Source of the DNA: CBDBND01 sp965262665
GTDB lineage: Bacteria > Pseudomonadota > Alphaproteobacteria > Rhodospirillales > Rhodospirillaceae
Direction: 5' to 3'
Assembly: GCA_965262665.1 (NCBI GenBank)
Contig: CBDHFR010000004.1
Location: 1,550,001 to 1,614,000, forward strand
DNA length: 64,000 bases
Part shown: piece after piece, positions 8,950 to 17,760 of the stretch
Layout of the letters: each line of letters begins with the position of its first letter
How positions within the stretch are numbered: the stretch's first letter is position 1
Translations under genes and position numbers: made by a program
The notes under the pieces: model-generated
Databases searched by the model: none
Told to the model about the DNA's origin: nothing
Seen by the model: the letters and a program-made list of their open reading frames with translations, nothing else

Positions 8950-9384
8950 ATGCTTGAGATTCAAACGGTCGACCACATTGGCATTCGAATCAGTGACAAA
9001 ACTCTGTCAGTCCCCTTTTACGAACTCCTCGGTTTCAAATTCGATGGCGATGCTGGCTTTGAACAAGGTCACCCGATCATCATGGAGCATCCGAGCGGTG
9101 TGGTCCTTAATTTGCTCGGACCGGCAAACAAAGATGTTGGAACAAACATTCTGATGGATGTGGACGAGCGTTATACCGGCATCACCCATGTCGCATTGCG
9201 AATAAAGTCACTGGAATCCACCAAGGACTTCCTTGCTGAAAACGGTATTGAGACTACTGGTTCCCTACGCTTTGGGAATCTAGCTGCTGTGTTCATTCGC
9301 GACCCGGATCGTAACGTAATCGAGCTCGACGAGCGCAGTGGCCCCGCGACATCAGAACAAGGCAATTACGACGATCATCCGTGA
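8950..9384 (+). CDS. VOC-superfamily (glyoxalase-like) protein
   Basis: 144 residues from the ATG at 8950 (GAGG 6 bases upstream), forming one VOC module pair: TVDHIGIRISD at the start (metal-position His), IIMEHPSGVVLNLLG, then THVALRIKSLES and FIRDPDRNVIELDE at the end (metal-position Glu). Members bind a divalent metal and include glyoxalases, dioxygenases and isomerases; the reaction here is unknown. It lies between the SDR genes and convergent with SDR 4, suggesting a shared pathway. Confidence 0.82.
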   Translation: MLEIQTVDHIGIRISDKTLSVPFYELLGFKFDGDAGFEQGHPIIMEHPSGVVLNLLGPANKDVGTNILMDVDERYTGITHVALRIKSLESTKDFLAENGIETTGSLRFGNLAAVFIRDPDRNVIELDERSGPATSEQGNYDDHP

Positions 9385-9401
9385 GGGGCGTGGCTTAATC
9401 C

Positions 9402-10151
9402 TCACCACTCCATCGGGTCGCCGGTGTATTGCATGAACCGGGCGGATGTTTCCGGCGTGTACCAGGCGATCACGTTGCACACACCCGATGCGCTTTCGTC
9501 CACCGGTACCTTAGGAACGTTGAACGGCGCCGACATGTCCGTATCCACCACGCCAGGGTGAATCATGCCGACGACAATACCGCGATTCTTGGTGTCGTGT
9601 GCGAAGTTGACCATCATCATGTTCACCGCCGCCTTGCTCGCCCGGTAGAAATAAATGTTTCCGGTGGTGTTGGTCATGGAGCCAACGATGCTGGAGATGG
9701 TGATGATCTTTTTGGTTTCACTGGCCGCCACATGCTCGAGAAAAGCTTCAGAGACCTTCAACGGCCCGAAGGTGTTGGTGGCGAACAGCACATCGGCGGC
9801 GGAGAAGTCCAGCTTGCCGAGCTGCTACTGGCCTGGATTGCCCAGGATACCGGCGTTGTTGATCAGCACATCGATGGTTGTGCCGCGCATTTTGTTGGCC
9901 AAAGCTTCAATCTCAGCGTGATCGGTGACATCCAGGGTCTCAATGCGGATGTTGTTGTGATCAGACGCCAGTACCTGCAACGCCTCGTCGTCCGCCGGTG
10001 CGCGCGCGGTGGCGATCACATCCCAGCCACCAGCCGCGTACTGGCGCGTTAGTTCCAATCCCAGGCCCCGGCTCGAGCTGGTGATGAGCACGGTCTTGGC
10101 GTGCACAGACGTGGAGAATAACGCAATGAGAATAAAGGAAAGTATGCGCAT
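9402..10151 (-). pseudogene. exported SDR oxidoreductase 4, in-frame TAG
   Basis: It starts at 10151 with a signal peptide (MRILSFILIALFSTSVHA/KTVLITSSSRG). The domain is collinear with the other SDRs, including NNAG and catalytic YRASK, but codon TAG at about 9825-9827 interrupts it after NNAGILGNPGQ. The frame continues without shift (QLGKLDFSAADVLFA). CAG-to-TAG would explain the stop. TGSNRG has also changed to TSSSRG in the cofactor loop, which may weaken nucleotide binding. Probably a nonsense pseudogene; readthrough by an amber suppressor is the alternative. Confidence 0.8.
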
Positions 10152-10226
10152 GGGTGCCGTCCCGTTGTTTGTTGACGGCGATGGTAAGACGGGCAGGGTA
10201 GTGAGGGAAGGGCGATTAGTGAATAA

Positions 10227-10359
10227 GTGAGTGTCAGAAACTTTGTGTGTGAGCTGATTTACACAAACCAGGGAACCCGTTCCCTGGTTTGTGAGCGGGC
10301 CTGGTGATAAACCCATGCCAGCCGGCGATGTCCTCGGTCCAGGAGGAGTCCCGAAGGGA
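10227..10359 (-). repeat. IS256-type right-end sequence, left half of a split repeat
   Basis: 133 bases starting GTGAGTGTCAGAAACTTTGT match 33875-34007 almost base for base, including the hairpin CCAGGGAACCCGTTCCCTGG. The match stops exactly at TCCCGAAGGGA (10349-10359). The continuation of the repeat is found at 22002. The sequence is the 3' noncoding end of the IS256-type element whose transposase remnant lies at 22068-22624. Confidence 0.85.
10349..10359. other. attL core of the satellite
   Basis: TCCCGAAGGGA, an 11-bp near-palindrome. To its left is IS256-type repeat; to its right satellite DNA (CGGAAATAAACC). In the unoccupied copy at 33997-34007 the same core continues into AGCTCCTGGAGGGAGGG. 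The core sits in the loop-proximal part of a hairpin (CCAGGAG/CTCCTGG), which may help recognition. Confidence 0.75.
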
Positions 10360-10526
10360 CGGAAATAAACCAATAAAAACAATGGTCTAGCAGTGCCTAA
10401 CCATCAAACCAGGGCCATTGATAACAAAAGAGAAAAAATCGCAACGGCTAACCTAATTCGGGGATCAAGCATGAGAACGACGCATAACGAAAGGAGTTTC
10501 CAACAACCTTTTTGAAAGGTCATGAC

Positions 10527-11306
10527 ATGTACCAAAAGACAGAAGACGGCTTTGCTGGCAAGGCTGCATATTCAAATTTCACAAGCGAGCACGACGTAGA
10601 CGCGGACGGCGAAGTAAGCCGGGACCTAGTGCCGACTCAAATGCGCGAAGCGTTGCCAATTGAGATGGACAAAATGACCGCGTTACTTGAGCAGTTCATG
10701 CCGATCCATACCATGATCACGACGGAAGACCGTTCTTGTCTCTTAGACGATGACCCCACGGAAGTTTACGGCGACGGAAAAGGGTCAATATGGTTCACGT
10801 TTCACGGATTGCTCAACTGCTTCAATATGCGCAAAGAACATGAGCGACTGGCGAAAGAATGGTGTCCCAACGCACCAGAGGACCCTAGATTTAGCGACGA
10901 CGAAGGCTTGCTAATATCGGACGCAATGCTGCGTGAGATTCTCCAGGTTCGGTTCGGCATAGGCCAGCATATCTTAAAGGTGGACGGCAAGGCCACGCGG
11001 CTATGGCGCACCAGTCGCGATAGGTGGCCGGTCAGTGGGGGCGGTATCCACCACACCAAAGAATACCTTGAGGGTAGTTGCGACAACGGCCCCCCGGAAT
11101 GGCGGCGGATAGACGCAAGCGTTTATAAACTGCCGGAAGAACAGCGGGCAAAATTCAAAGCCGAGGAAGAGAAAGGGACTCTCCGCCTAATGCATGAGCG
11201 AAAGCAGCGCTTATGGGAACTGGAAGACGAGGCCGGGAAGCCTCGCAGCGCTCTTAAAAGGGATGAAACAATTGCGGAGATTAAGCACCGCATTTTGACC
11301 TCATAG
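10527..11306 (+). CDS. satellite hypothetical protein (260 aa)
   Basis: I place the start at the ATG at 10527 (AAAGG 6 bases upstream) rather than the in-frame TTG at 10512. The protein is acidic and hydrophilic, with no signal peptide or membrane segment, and ends in a charged helical tail (LRLMHERKQRLWELEDEAG). I recognise no family. As the first gene after attL, before the inverted repeat at 11326, it could act in replication or regulation, but nothing in the sequence proves this. Confidence 0.65.
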   Translation: MYQKTEDGFAGKAAYSNFTSEHDVDADGEVSRDLVPTQMREALPIEMDKMTALLEQFMPIHTMITTEDRSCLLDDDPTEVYGDGKGSIWFTFHGLLNCFNMRKEHERLAKEWCPNAPEDPRFSDDEGLLISDAMLREILQVRFGIGQHILKVDGKATRLWRTSRDRWPVSGGGIHHTKEYLEGSCDNGPPEWRRIDASVYKLPEEQRAKFKAEEEKGTLRLMHERKQRLWELEDEAGKPRSALKRDETIAEIKHRILTS

Positions 11307-11325
11307 GCTTTCACACATGCGATTT

Positions 11326-11376
11326 GGTTACAGGTTACAGTTTTTTATGACTCATTATATTTTGTAACCTGTAACC
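11326..11376. promoter_or_regulatory. 13-bp perfect inverted repeat, possible operator or replication site
   Basis: GGTTACAGGTTAC (11326-11338) and GTAACCTGTAACC (11364-11376) are exact reverse complements separated by a 25-bp AT-rich spacer (TTTTTTATGACTCATTATAT within it). Each arm also contains the direct repeat GGTTACaGGTTAC. It lies in the first intergenic gap of the satellite, between the 260-aa gene and the secreted orf. A similar GTAAC-rich dyad occurs in the phage-derived spacer near 28.3-28.5 kb. Confidence 0.55.
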
Positions 11377-11457
11377 AAAATTTCCCCCCCTATAGAGAGT
11401 CAAACGGGAAAACGGGGGTGGAGAGGGTGGTAAGTGGTTGATTTAAAAGGTGAAACA

Positions 11458-11871
11458 ATGATGAGACGATATAGGGGCATTTATAGGCTCTGCCCGGATA
11501 TAGGGGCAATCTTGCCTCTAGGCGTGGTCCTGGCCCTGGTGTGGTGTGGATCGGCGGCGGCGGACCCCTATGACCCCTATACCGGCCCGTGGCACCCCGG
11601 AAGGCCGGACGTGGCGGCAGGTGCGCCCTATGCGGCACGGCCACTGGTGGGCGAATTCGGCGGATTGCCGCGTGGTCTGCGCCCGCCTTATGGCTGGTAT
11701 TTGGCAAGGCCGGACGTGCGGGCGTGGCGGGACCGGCAACGGATGCGTCACCCTGGCCAGCCCCCCGCTGGGCTAGCACCTACACCTCAGGTCCAACAGG
11801 ATGAGGGCAGACTGGATGTCCCTGGATTGTCCTGGTCCGACCTACCAGATGACCGCTGCCCATGCCGGTGA
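11458..11871 (+). CDS. small secreted proline/glycine-rich protein
   Basis: Starting at the ATG at 11458 (AAGGTG 8 bases upstream), the product has a basic N-terminus, a hydrophobic stretch IGAILPLGVVLALVW and a plausible cleavage after SAAA/DPYDPY. The mature part is rich in Pro, Gly, Arg and Tyr (DPYDPYTGPW, GGLPRGLRPPYGWY) and ends in two cysteines (CPCR). No family is recognised. Secreted cargo is unusual in a satellite, so this could be a morphogenetic or host-surface gene. Confidence 0.5.
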   Translation: MMRRYRGIYRLCPDIGAILPLGVVLALVWCGSAAADPYDPYTGPWHPGRPDVAAGAPYAARPLVGEFGGLPRGLRPPYGWYLARPDVRAWRDRQRMRHPGQPPAGLAPTPQVQQDEGRLDVPGLSWSDLPDDRCPCR

Positions 11872-12023
11872 CCCCTGGCCTACCCCCGGCCCCCAGGGCA
11901 CCCCGGCGGGACCCTGCTCCCCAAGAATTACCCTCATGAGGGACCGACCATGGGAGGGTCCGAACTGATCTATGCCCCTAGGATCGAATCTCATGCTAAC
12001 AAATCACAGTATAGGGGAATTTC

Positions 12024-12311
12024 ATGCCACAGAATGACGAAGAGACGAAAATGCACATGACTACATTGGTCCGGATTCTCGCTTTCCTAGAGCGGCTGGA
12101 TCGACCCGGCGAAAACAAGAAGGCACCACCGGAAGAATGCACCATCCTGGATCAGTGGGCCGAGAATGCGAGCGACAGGGCGCGCAATTTTCTGGTCACG
12201 CTTGACGGCGACGACGGGCCGGAACTAGCCGACATTTTAGGCTGGCCGTCCGCCGTTGCACTACGTGCGTTTGTTCACAACGGACGGTTGCCCCATGAAA
12301 AGACTCATTGA
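12024..12311 (+). CDS. small protein upstream of terL, possible small-terminase position
   Basis: A 95-residue acidic protein with a strong ribosome site (AGGGGAA) before the ATG. It overlaps the terL start (12295) by 17 bases. The C-terminal part (ADILGWPSAVALRAFVHNGRLP) looks like a helix-turn-helix type DNA-reading unit. A small terminase subunit often occupies this position, but the sequence alone does not establish it. Confidence 0.55.
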   Translation: MPQNDEETKMHMTTLVRILAFLERLDRPGENKKAPPEECTILDQWAENASDRARNFLVTLDGDDGPELADILGWPSAVALRAFVHNGRLPHEKTH

Positions 12312-13790
12312 TTACCTCGAAGACCTGACCGTCACCCAAGGCCGTCTAGCCGGTAAACCGTTCACCGTCCTACCGTGGCAAAAGAAATTCGTTAAGCATG
12401 CGTTCAAGCGCGGCACTGAAAGCGCCGCGTTGTCGGTCGCACGCGGCAACGGCAAGACGGCGCTGTTATCCGGGATCGCTTGCGCCACACTTGACGGGCC
12501 GTTGCTGGTGCCGCGTGGCGAGACCGTGATCGTTGCCAGTAGTTTTGAACAAGGCCGGATCGCGTTTGATCACATTGTCGCGTTCATGGGCAATAAACTT
12601 GAAGACGCGGGCCGGTGGAAAATATGGAACTCCGCGAATACCGCGCAAATAATGTGCCGCAAGACCGGCGCAAAATTAAAAGTCATGGGATCGGACCCGC
12701 GCCGCGCTCATGGATTGGCACCGGTACTTGTGCTTGCCGATGAGCCCGCGCAATGGCCGGAGTCAACGGGCGAACGTATGGTTGCCGCGCTTCGCACTGC
12801 CGCTGGTAAACAACCACACTCGCGCATGGTCGCTCTAGGCACACGTCCGGCAGATGAGTCCCATTGGTTCTCAAAATGCTGCGAGGCGGTGCGGATTATT
12901 CGCAGTGCCACGCGGCACGCGGTGACGATCCAAAATTTAACAAACGAACATGGGCGAAAGCGAATCCATCATTGCGTCACATGCCGGACCTAGAAAACGC
13001 GATCCGCACGGAATCAGTGCAAGCGAAGACCGATCCGGCATTGTTGGCCGCGTTCGATGCGTTGCGTTTGAATCTCGGCACAATGGACACGGAAGCGAGT
13101 CTATTGCTTGAGGCCGGAACGTGGGCCGCTTGTGAGGGTGACGCGGATCGACGCGGACAATGCGTGTGGGGGATCGACCTGGGCACCAGTGCGGCGCAAT
13201 CCGCCGTTGCCGCCTATTGGCCGGACAGCGGCAGGCTGGAATCGTTTGCCGCGTTCCCTTGTGTGCCGACATTGGCCGAACGCGGACTCCGTGATGGTGT
13301 CGGCGGACTCTATGCGACGTGTGCCGGTCATGGTGAGCTTGTCACGATTGGACAACACGCGGTTGAGATTCCGGGCTTGCTTGCGGAAGCATTAAAACGT
13401 TTTGGCCGTCCGTCTTTGATCGTTGCCGACCGTTGGCGCGAAGCCGAACTAAGAGACTCGCTTGTAAAGGCGGACGTGCCGGTTGCGTCTTTGGAATTGC
13501 GCGGCATGGGATTCAAAGACGGTGCGGAAGACGTGCGGGCGTTTCAGCGGGGCGTTGCCGATGGCGGGGTGACTCCGCTCAAATCGTTATTGCTTCGCTC
13601 GGCTATCAGCGAAGCGCGGACGGTAAGCGACCCGGCGGGGAATTCCAAACTATCCAAAGCAACGCAAGGCGGGCGGCGCAAGCGGGCACGCGATGACGCG
13701 GCGGCAGCGGCGATTCTTGCCGTGAGCGCGGGCGTGCGGCAACCGGAACGGCCTACGCGTGGCGTGCGCTATGTTGGGATGGTGGGGTGA
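12295..13790 (+). pseudogene. terL: phage terminase large subunit, frameshifted
   Basis: It starts MKRLIDYLEDLTVTQGRLAG, aligning with the second terminase at 31.99 kb (MTIDRYISDHLTIGQGRYAG). The ATPase domain has an unusual Walker A (ARGNGKTALLSG), VIVASSFEQGR, the substrate loop VMGSDPRRAHG and Walker B VLVLADEPAQWP. At about 12876 one A is missing from a short A-run (TCTCAAAATGC), ending the first frame at 12993. The nuclease half continues in the -1 frame from SKMLRGG, with GIDLGTSAAQSA and DDAAAAAILAVS as RNase H-like motifs. A genuine mutation or assembly error is more likely than programmed frameshifting, as no canonical slippery heptamer is present. Confidence 0.85.
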
Positions 13791-13794
13791 AATT

Positions 13795-14388
13795 ATGGAA
13801 GAATTAGCGTACCGCCTTTTTTACGACAGTGTTCTAGACTTTAAGCGCGCCGCCGCACTCGTCGAGTCAGAAATCAGAAGCCAGGGTATACGCTGCGACT
13901 CTAACGACGCAGTGCAGGGGATGAACGGGCGCAGACATCACGATATGTGGGTGTCGATGAAGGCCGTCTCTCACTTCAATCTGGGGACGGCATTGGAACT
14001 TATGCTCAAGCTGCTGCTTTGCCTCAATAATGTGCCTCTAACAAATATAGACAGCAAACAGCAACATAAGCTTACCATTCTATACAATGCCCTTCCAGAG
14101 CCGGAACGGAAGCAGCTTGAATCCAGATTTCGAGAATCTATAAAAGTCTCGGGCATGCCGACACTAATCATGTTCAATGACCCGAGTGCTCAGCCTCCCC
14201 CGCCTACGCCTGGTATTCTTAGATGCGAATGGTTCTTCGAGTACTTGGACAAGTATGTCAAGACTTGGCAGAAACGATATTCGTGGGAGCATGCCAAAGA
14301 TAGCGAATGGCGTTACTACCTAGATGACATCACTTTAGTTGAAGACCTCATCGACCGAGTGATGAAAAACATCCCCCGAGACCAATAA
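13795..14388 (+). CDS. satellite hypothetical protein between terL and HNH
   Basis: A 197-residue soluble protein from the ATG at 13795, 5 bases after the terL stop. It is helical and charged, with a His pair (NGRRHHDMW) and HFNLGTALELMLKLLLCLN, reminiscent of small HEPN-like or AbiV-like helical proteins, but I cannot assign it. Lower GC and different codon use from terL suggest a moron gene; a defence or anti-competitor role would be speculation. Confidence 0.65.
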   Translation: MEELAYRLFYDSVLDFKRAAALVESEIRSQGIRCDSNDAVQGMNGRRHHDMWVSMKAVSHFNLGTALELMLKLLLCLNNVPLTNIDSKQQHKLTILYNALPEPERKQLESRFRESIKVSGMPTLIMFNDPSAQPPPPTPGILRCEWFFEYLDKYVKTWQKRYSWEHAKDSEWRYYLDDITLVEDLIDRVMKNIPRDQ

Positions 14389-14395
14389 ATTATCT

Positions 14396-14704
14396 ATGAG
14401 CCGCAATCACACACGTCTAGACCCAGCGCGCTGGTCCCGCGTCCGCCGCAATGTCTTCACACGCGACGGCTACCGCTGCACGTCATGCGGCATGGCTGGC
14501 CAGCTTGAGTGCGATCACATAAGGCCATTGGAGGACCGCCCGGATCAAGATTTCTACGCATTAGAGAACCTGCAAGCCTTATGCCGGTCATGCCATATCG
14601 AGAAGACACGCGTCGAAAGACTCGCGCGCGAACAAAAGCGAAGGCGCGAACGCACACCTGGCGAACTGGCATGGGCCGTGCTTGTACAGGATATGATGGA
14701 CTGA
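14396..14704 (+). CDS. HNH endonuclease of the packaging module
   Basis: 102 residues with the zinc-coordinating CxxC (CTSCGMAG), the HNH core LECDHIRPLED and ALCRSCHIEKTR. Small HNH proteins adjacent to terminase and capsid genes assist cleavage and packaging in cos-type HK97-like phages. It begins 8 bases after the previous gene. Position between TerL and the capsid gene supports a packaging role. Confidence 0.88.
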   Translation: MSRNHTRLDPARWSRVRRNVFTRDGYRCTSCGMAGQLECDHIRPLEDRPDQDFYALENLQALCRSCHIEKTRVERLAREQKRRRERTPGELAWAVLVQDMMD

Positions 14705-14817
14705 GCAACCAACTTGACAGCACCCCCAGTCTTTGGGACAAGATCAACCAGAACTTTGTATGACAAATCCGACTCTGCTGGGCGGATCAATTCATGTTCC
14801 TTTAAAGGGTCGTACAA

Positions 14818-16146
14818 ATGCTTCAATCACAAAAAATCCAGCTTCAGCAGTCAGCGGACAAAGAACGTCTTGGCGAGATTGGCAATCTTGAGGGCGAAGC
14901 CTATACCGAGGAGATTCGGAAAGAGGAGAAGACTCTCCAGGCCGAAATCACAGGATCAGAAGTAAGGTTTCAATCGGCTCTTCTTTCGGAAACCACCGAC
15001 GCGGAAAAACGCGCCAAGGAAACCACTGGCACCCTGGACCCGGAAATGCGGGAACGCGTCGAACTGCGCTCAAAGGCGCAGCTAACGAATTACTTGACGG
15101 CACGGGCTCAAGGAAAAATGCTCACCGGGCCTGAGGCCGAACTCTCCGCCGCCGCTGGTGTTGACGGCGGCATACCCATTGAACTCTTCGACGTACCAGA
15201 ACAACGCGATGAACAAGTCTTTGTCAATGTCATGACAGAAACCGGGATTGAACGACGCGCTGTTACCCCACCGGGCGGCACCGTTGGAATCAACCTGGAC
15301 TCGATCAGGCCCGCTGTTTTTGCGAACAGCATTGCTTCACGCCTTGGCGTTGATATGCCGCGAGTCTCTACCGGCACCTATGCATCCGGCACCGTTACAG
15401 GAAGCCAGGACGCGGCGGCGAAGGCCAAAGGTGCCGATGCTGTTGCGGGAGCTGGCGCGATCTCTGTTCAAACCGCCGTGCCAAAACGAATCAGCGCACG
15501 CCTTGAACTTGCCATTGAAGATGTTGCCGCTGTAGGCCAAGCAAACTTTGAGTCAATTCTTCGTCAAAACCTTTCACTCGTTTTGAGCGACGAACTGGAC
15601 AAGCAGATGATCAATGGCGACGGCCAAGCGCCTAACCTAACTGGGATTATCGAGCGTCTTGAGACGATCAACGATCCGACCAATCCGGGAGCGACACCTG
15701 ACTTTGACGACTTCGTTGAAGCCTTTACTGACTCCGTTGATGGATTATGGTCAACGACGCCTAAAGAAGTTGGAATCGTTGCGGGCGTTGACACGTTTAA
15801 ACTTGCCGCCAAAAGTTTCAGAGACATTGTAGCAGCAGATTTAGGCTCGGTTGCGTTCACTGATTATGCCGCAACGCATTACGGCGGATTCTGGACGAAT
15901 AAAAGAATGCCTGCGCCTGTTAGCACTATTCAAAGGGCGATTGTCTACCGTATGGGCCGGTCAATGATGGGTGCTTCCGGTGGTATGCGAACGAGCGTTT
16001 GCCCACATTGGGGATCAATCTCGATTGATGACATTTTTTCCGCTTCAGCCAGTGGAACGCGGGCTTACACCATGCACGTGTTGCTCGGCGACGTAATTCT
16101 GGTTCAACCCGACGCTTACGCTCTGAGGGAATTCAAGGTCTCTTAA
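14818..16146 (+). CDS. HK97-fold major capsid protein
   Basis: 442 residues. The N-terminal ~130 residues are coiled-coil-rich and charged (QQSADKERLGEIGNLEGEAY onward), matching the delta/scaffold domain that the prohead protease removes. The HK97 fold follows, with the E-loop region (VPKRISARLELAIEDVAA), the P-domain helix (ANFESILRQNLSLVLSDELD) and the conserved NGDGQAPNLTGIIERL, a widely shared signature of this family. It ends in ALREFKVS. No disruption is visible. Confidence 0.9.
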   Translation: MLQSQKIQLQQSADKERLGEIGNLEGEAYTEEIRKEEKTLQAEITGSEVRFQSALLSETTDAEKRAKETTGTLDPEMRERVELRSKAQLTNYLTARAQGKMLTGPEAELSAAAGVDGGIPIELFDVPEQRDEQVFVNVMTETGIERRAVTPPGGTVGINLDSIRPAVFANSIASRLGVDMPRVSTGTYASGTVTGSQDAAAKAKGADAVAGAGAISVQTAVPKRISARLELAIEDVAAVGQANFESILRQNLSLVLSDELDKQMINGDGQAPNLTGIIERLETINDPTNPGATPDFDDFVEAFTDSVDGLWSTTPKEVGIVAGVDTFKLAAKSFRDIVAADLGSVAFTDYAATHYGGFWTNKRMPAPVSTIQRAIVYRMGRSMMGASGGMRTSVCPHWGSISIDDIFSASASGTRAYTMHVLLGDVILVQPDAYALREFKVS

Positions 16147-16167
16147 CATTGTTAATGGAGCGCCACT

Positions 16168-16452
16168 GTGCCTGCTTCACGTGACGTTGACCTACAGCAA
16201 GACACACCTATCGCACTGGAAGATGCACTAGGTCTGACAACCGGCCAGAAATATTTAGTTTCAAATCCGGGCGAGACTCTTGTGCTTGTTCGATCATCTG
16301 CAACCGAACCTGCCGCCACTGCCCGAGGGCACCTTGTTACGCCTATCCCTGAAGGTGACATCATCGTGATCGCGGATGCCGTAGATAAAAGCTGGTTCTG
16401 GAGCCGTGATCCGGACGGCGGAAAATTAGTCATCATAGAGATACCATCATGA
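16168..16452 (+). CDS. small head-associated protein
   Basis: A 94-residue β-rich protein starting at a GTG (16168) with a GGAG site upstream. It sits between the major capsid gene and the protease. Position and size suit a head decoration or fibre protein; no family motif is recognised. Confidence 0.55.
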   Translation: MPASRDVDLQQDTPIALEDALGLTTGQKYLVSNPGETLVLVRSSATEPAATARGHLVTPIPEGDIIVIADAVDKSWFWSRDPDGGKLVIIEIPS

Positions 16453-16480
16453 TTGTCGGACATGCGATCATGACGGATGC

Positions 16481-16517
16481 GGGCGCACCTGTTTTTTTGC
16501 CTTCTTCAGGTGCGCCC
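16481..16517 (+). terminator. hairpin between head genes
   Basis: GGGCGCACCTG (16481-16491) pairs perfectly with CAGGTGCGCCC (16507-16517) around a T-rich loop (TTTTTTTGCC). No T-run follows, so it may act as an attenuator or RNA-stability element between the capsid and protease genes. It argues against translation starting upstream of it for the protease. Confidence 0.5.
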
Positions 16518-16551
16518 GCCGTCCATTTTTTTCTCACTGCGTTTTCGCGTC

Positions 16552-17565
16552 ATGGCCTTTTCGCAGTTGAGCTCGCAGGCCCGTATGACTCCTCTTGAAC
16601 ACAGAAAGGTGGAAGCACTAGACAACCCCCTGGAAACGCGGGCCTGCGAGATTCGATTCACGTCCGGCAGAACACTTGAGGGAGTCGCTCTTTCCTATGC
16701 CGACACCGCACAGATTGGTGGTGGGTTGCGCGAAAAGTTCGAACCGGGCGCGTTCTCGCCAGTTGGCGACGTTGTTTTAAATTCCGCGCATGATCGGACC
16801 ACACCACTTGCGCGGACGGACGGCGGCGGTCTCACGATAAGTGACGGCTCGGACGCGTTGCGAATTCGCGCCGTGTTGCCGGAAACGAGCGCAGCCAATG
16901 ATACGATTGCGTTAGTGAAAGCTGGGATTTTGCGCGGGCTTAGTGTCGAATTCCGAGCCACTGAGGAAGGATTCGAAGATGGAGTTCGCATTATCGAAAA
17001 GGCGGTGTTGAGCGGAATCGCCGTGGTGGATAGTGGGGCATATCCACAAAGCACCGTTGAAGCCAGGCGCAAGGGGCGGCGAACGTGGATTCGCGGCGGA
17101 ATCAAATATGGAATCAAATCAACGTGCGAATGCCTCGATGGTCAATGCGGAAAAGTCATGTTTCGCCCTGAGGCGTTTGACCGCATCGCTGAGAAAGACG
17201 TGCTTGCGATTGCAGGTCGATTGACAGAATCACTCGGCAGTGTTTTTGGTGCAAGTCTGCTTTTCAAAAACCGGAAAGATCGAACGGATTTTGAAATAAC
17301 GGACGCGGCAAAAAACACGGCGGCGGGACAGACAATAACCGACCTGGTGGACTCAAAGACCGCGATCTATGCCCGTCCGTTGATTGATGAAAACCTGTCC
17401 GTTTTTAAAGACGTTGATGGAGTTAGGGAATTCACTACAGCGGCGGTGTCGGCGATTTTAGTCAAGCCGATCAAAGACGGCGAAAATCGAATCGGATGGG
17501 ACCCAATTACAGCTGACGGCACGTCCACCGGGTTTGATCGAAACCGGCGGAGTCGAATCCCATGA
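16552..17565 (+). CDS. HK97-family prohead protease
   Basis: The start is taken at the ATG at 16552, downstream of the hairpin; an ATG at 16585 is also possible. The protease domain (first ~180 residues) has EGVALSYADTAQI, REKFEPGAF, VVLNSAHDRTTPLAR with the catalytic His, and GILRGLSVEFRA with the catalytic Ser region, then VLSGIAVVDSGAYPQS. About 150 further residues form a C-terminal extension (KSTCECLDGQCG, a cysteine trio) not usual for the stand-alone enzyme. The gene follows the capsid gene, the reverse of the commonest order. Confidence 0.88.
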   Translation: MAFSQLSSQARMTPLEHRKVEALDNPLETRACEIRFTSGRTLEGVALSYADTAQIGGGLREKFEPGAFSPVGDVVLNSAHDRTTPLARTDGGGLTISDGSDALRIRAVLPETSAANDTIALVKAGILRGLSVEFRATEEGFEDGVRIIEKAVLSGIAVVDSGAYPQSTVEARRKGRRTWIRGGIKYGIKSTCECLDGQCGKVMFRPEAFDRIAEKDVLAIAGRLTESLGSVFGASLLFKNRKDRTDFEITDAAKNTAAGQTITDLVDSKTAIYARPLIDENLSVFKDVDGVREFTTAAVSAILVKPIKDGENRIGWDPITADGTSTGFDRNRRSRIP

Positions 17566-17760
17566 TTGTAACAGTTTTATCACCATGGCCAACCACTCCC
17601 GCAGCATTGAGCGCCGCGAGGACGTGTCTGAACAGCGCCATACTTGAGAACCTGGCCGACGGAAGACTCGACGCACTAGGTACGGCTTCATCGGCCATGG
17701 TTGAACGCTATACGCCCGACGCGCCGCAAGCGATCAAGAATGAAGCCACGATCAGGCTTA

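Noticed and set aside
10227..10359. Free-standing regulatory RNA based on its two hairpins
   Set aside because: The sequence is explained as the 3' end of an IS256-type element, present in three places.
12864..12993. Programmed -1 frameshift in terL
   Set aside because: The shift would be in the right direction, but there is no X-XXY-YYZ slippery heptamer at TCTCAAAATGC and terminases are not known to need one; a 1-base loss is simpler.
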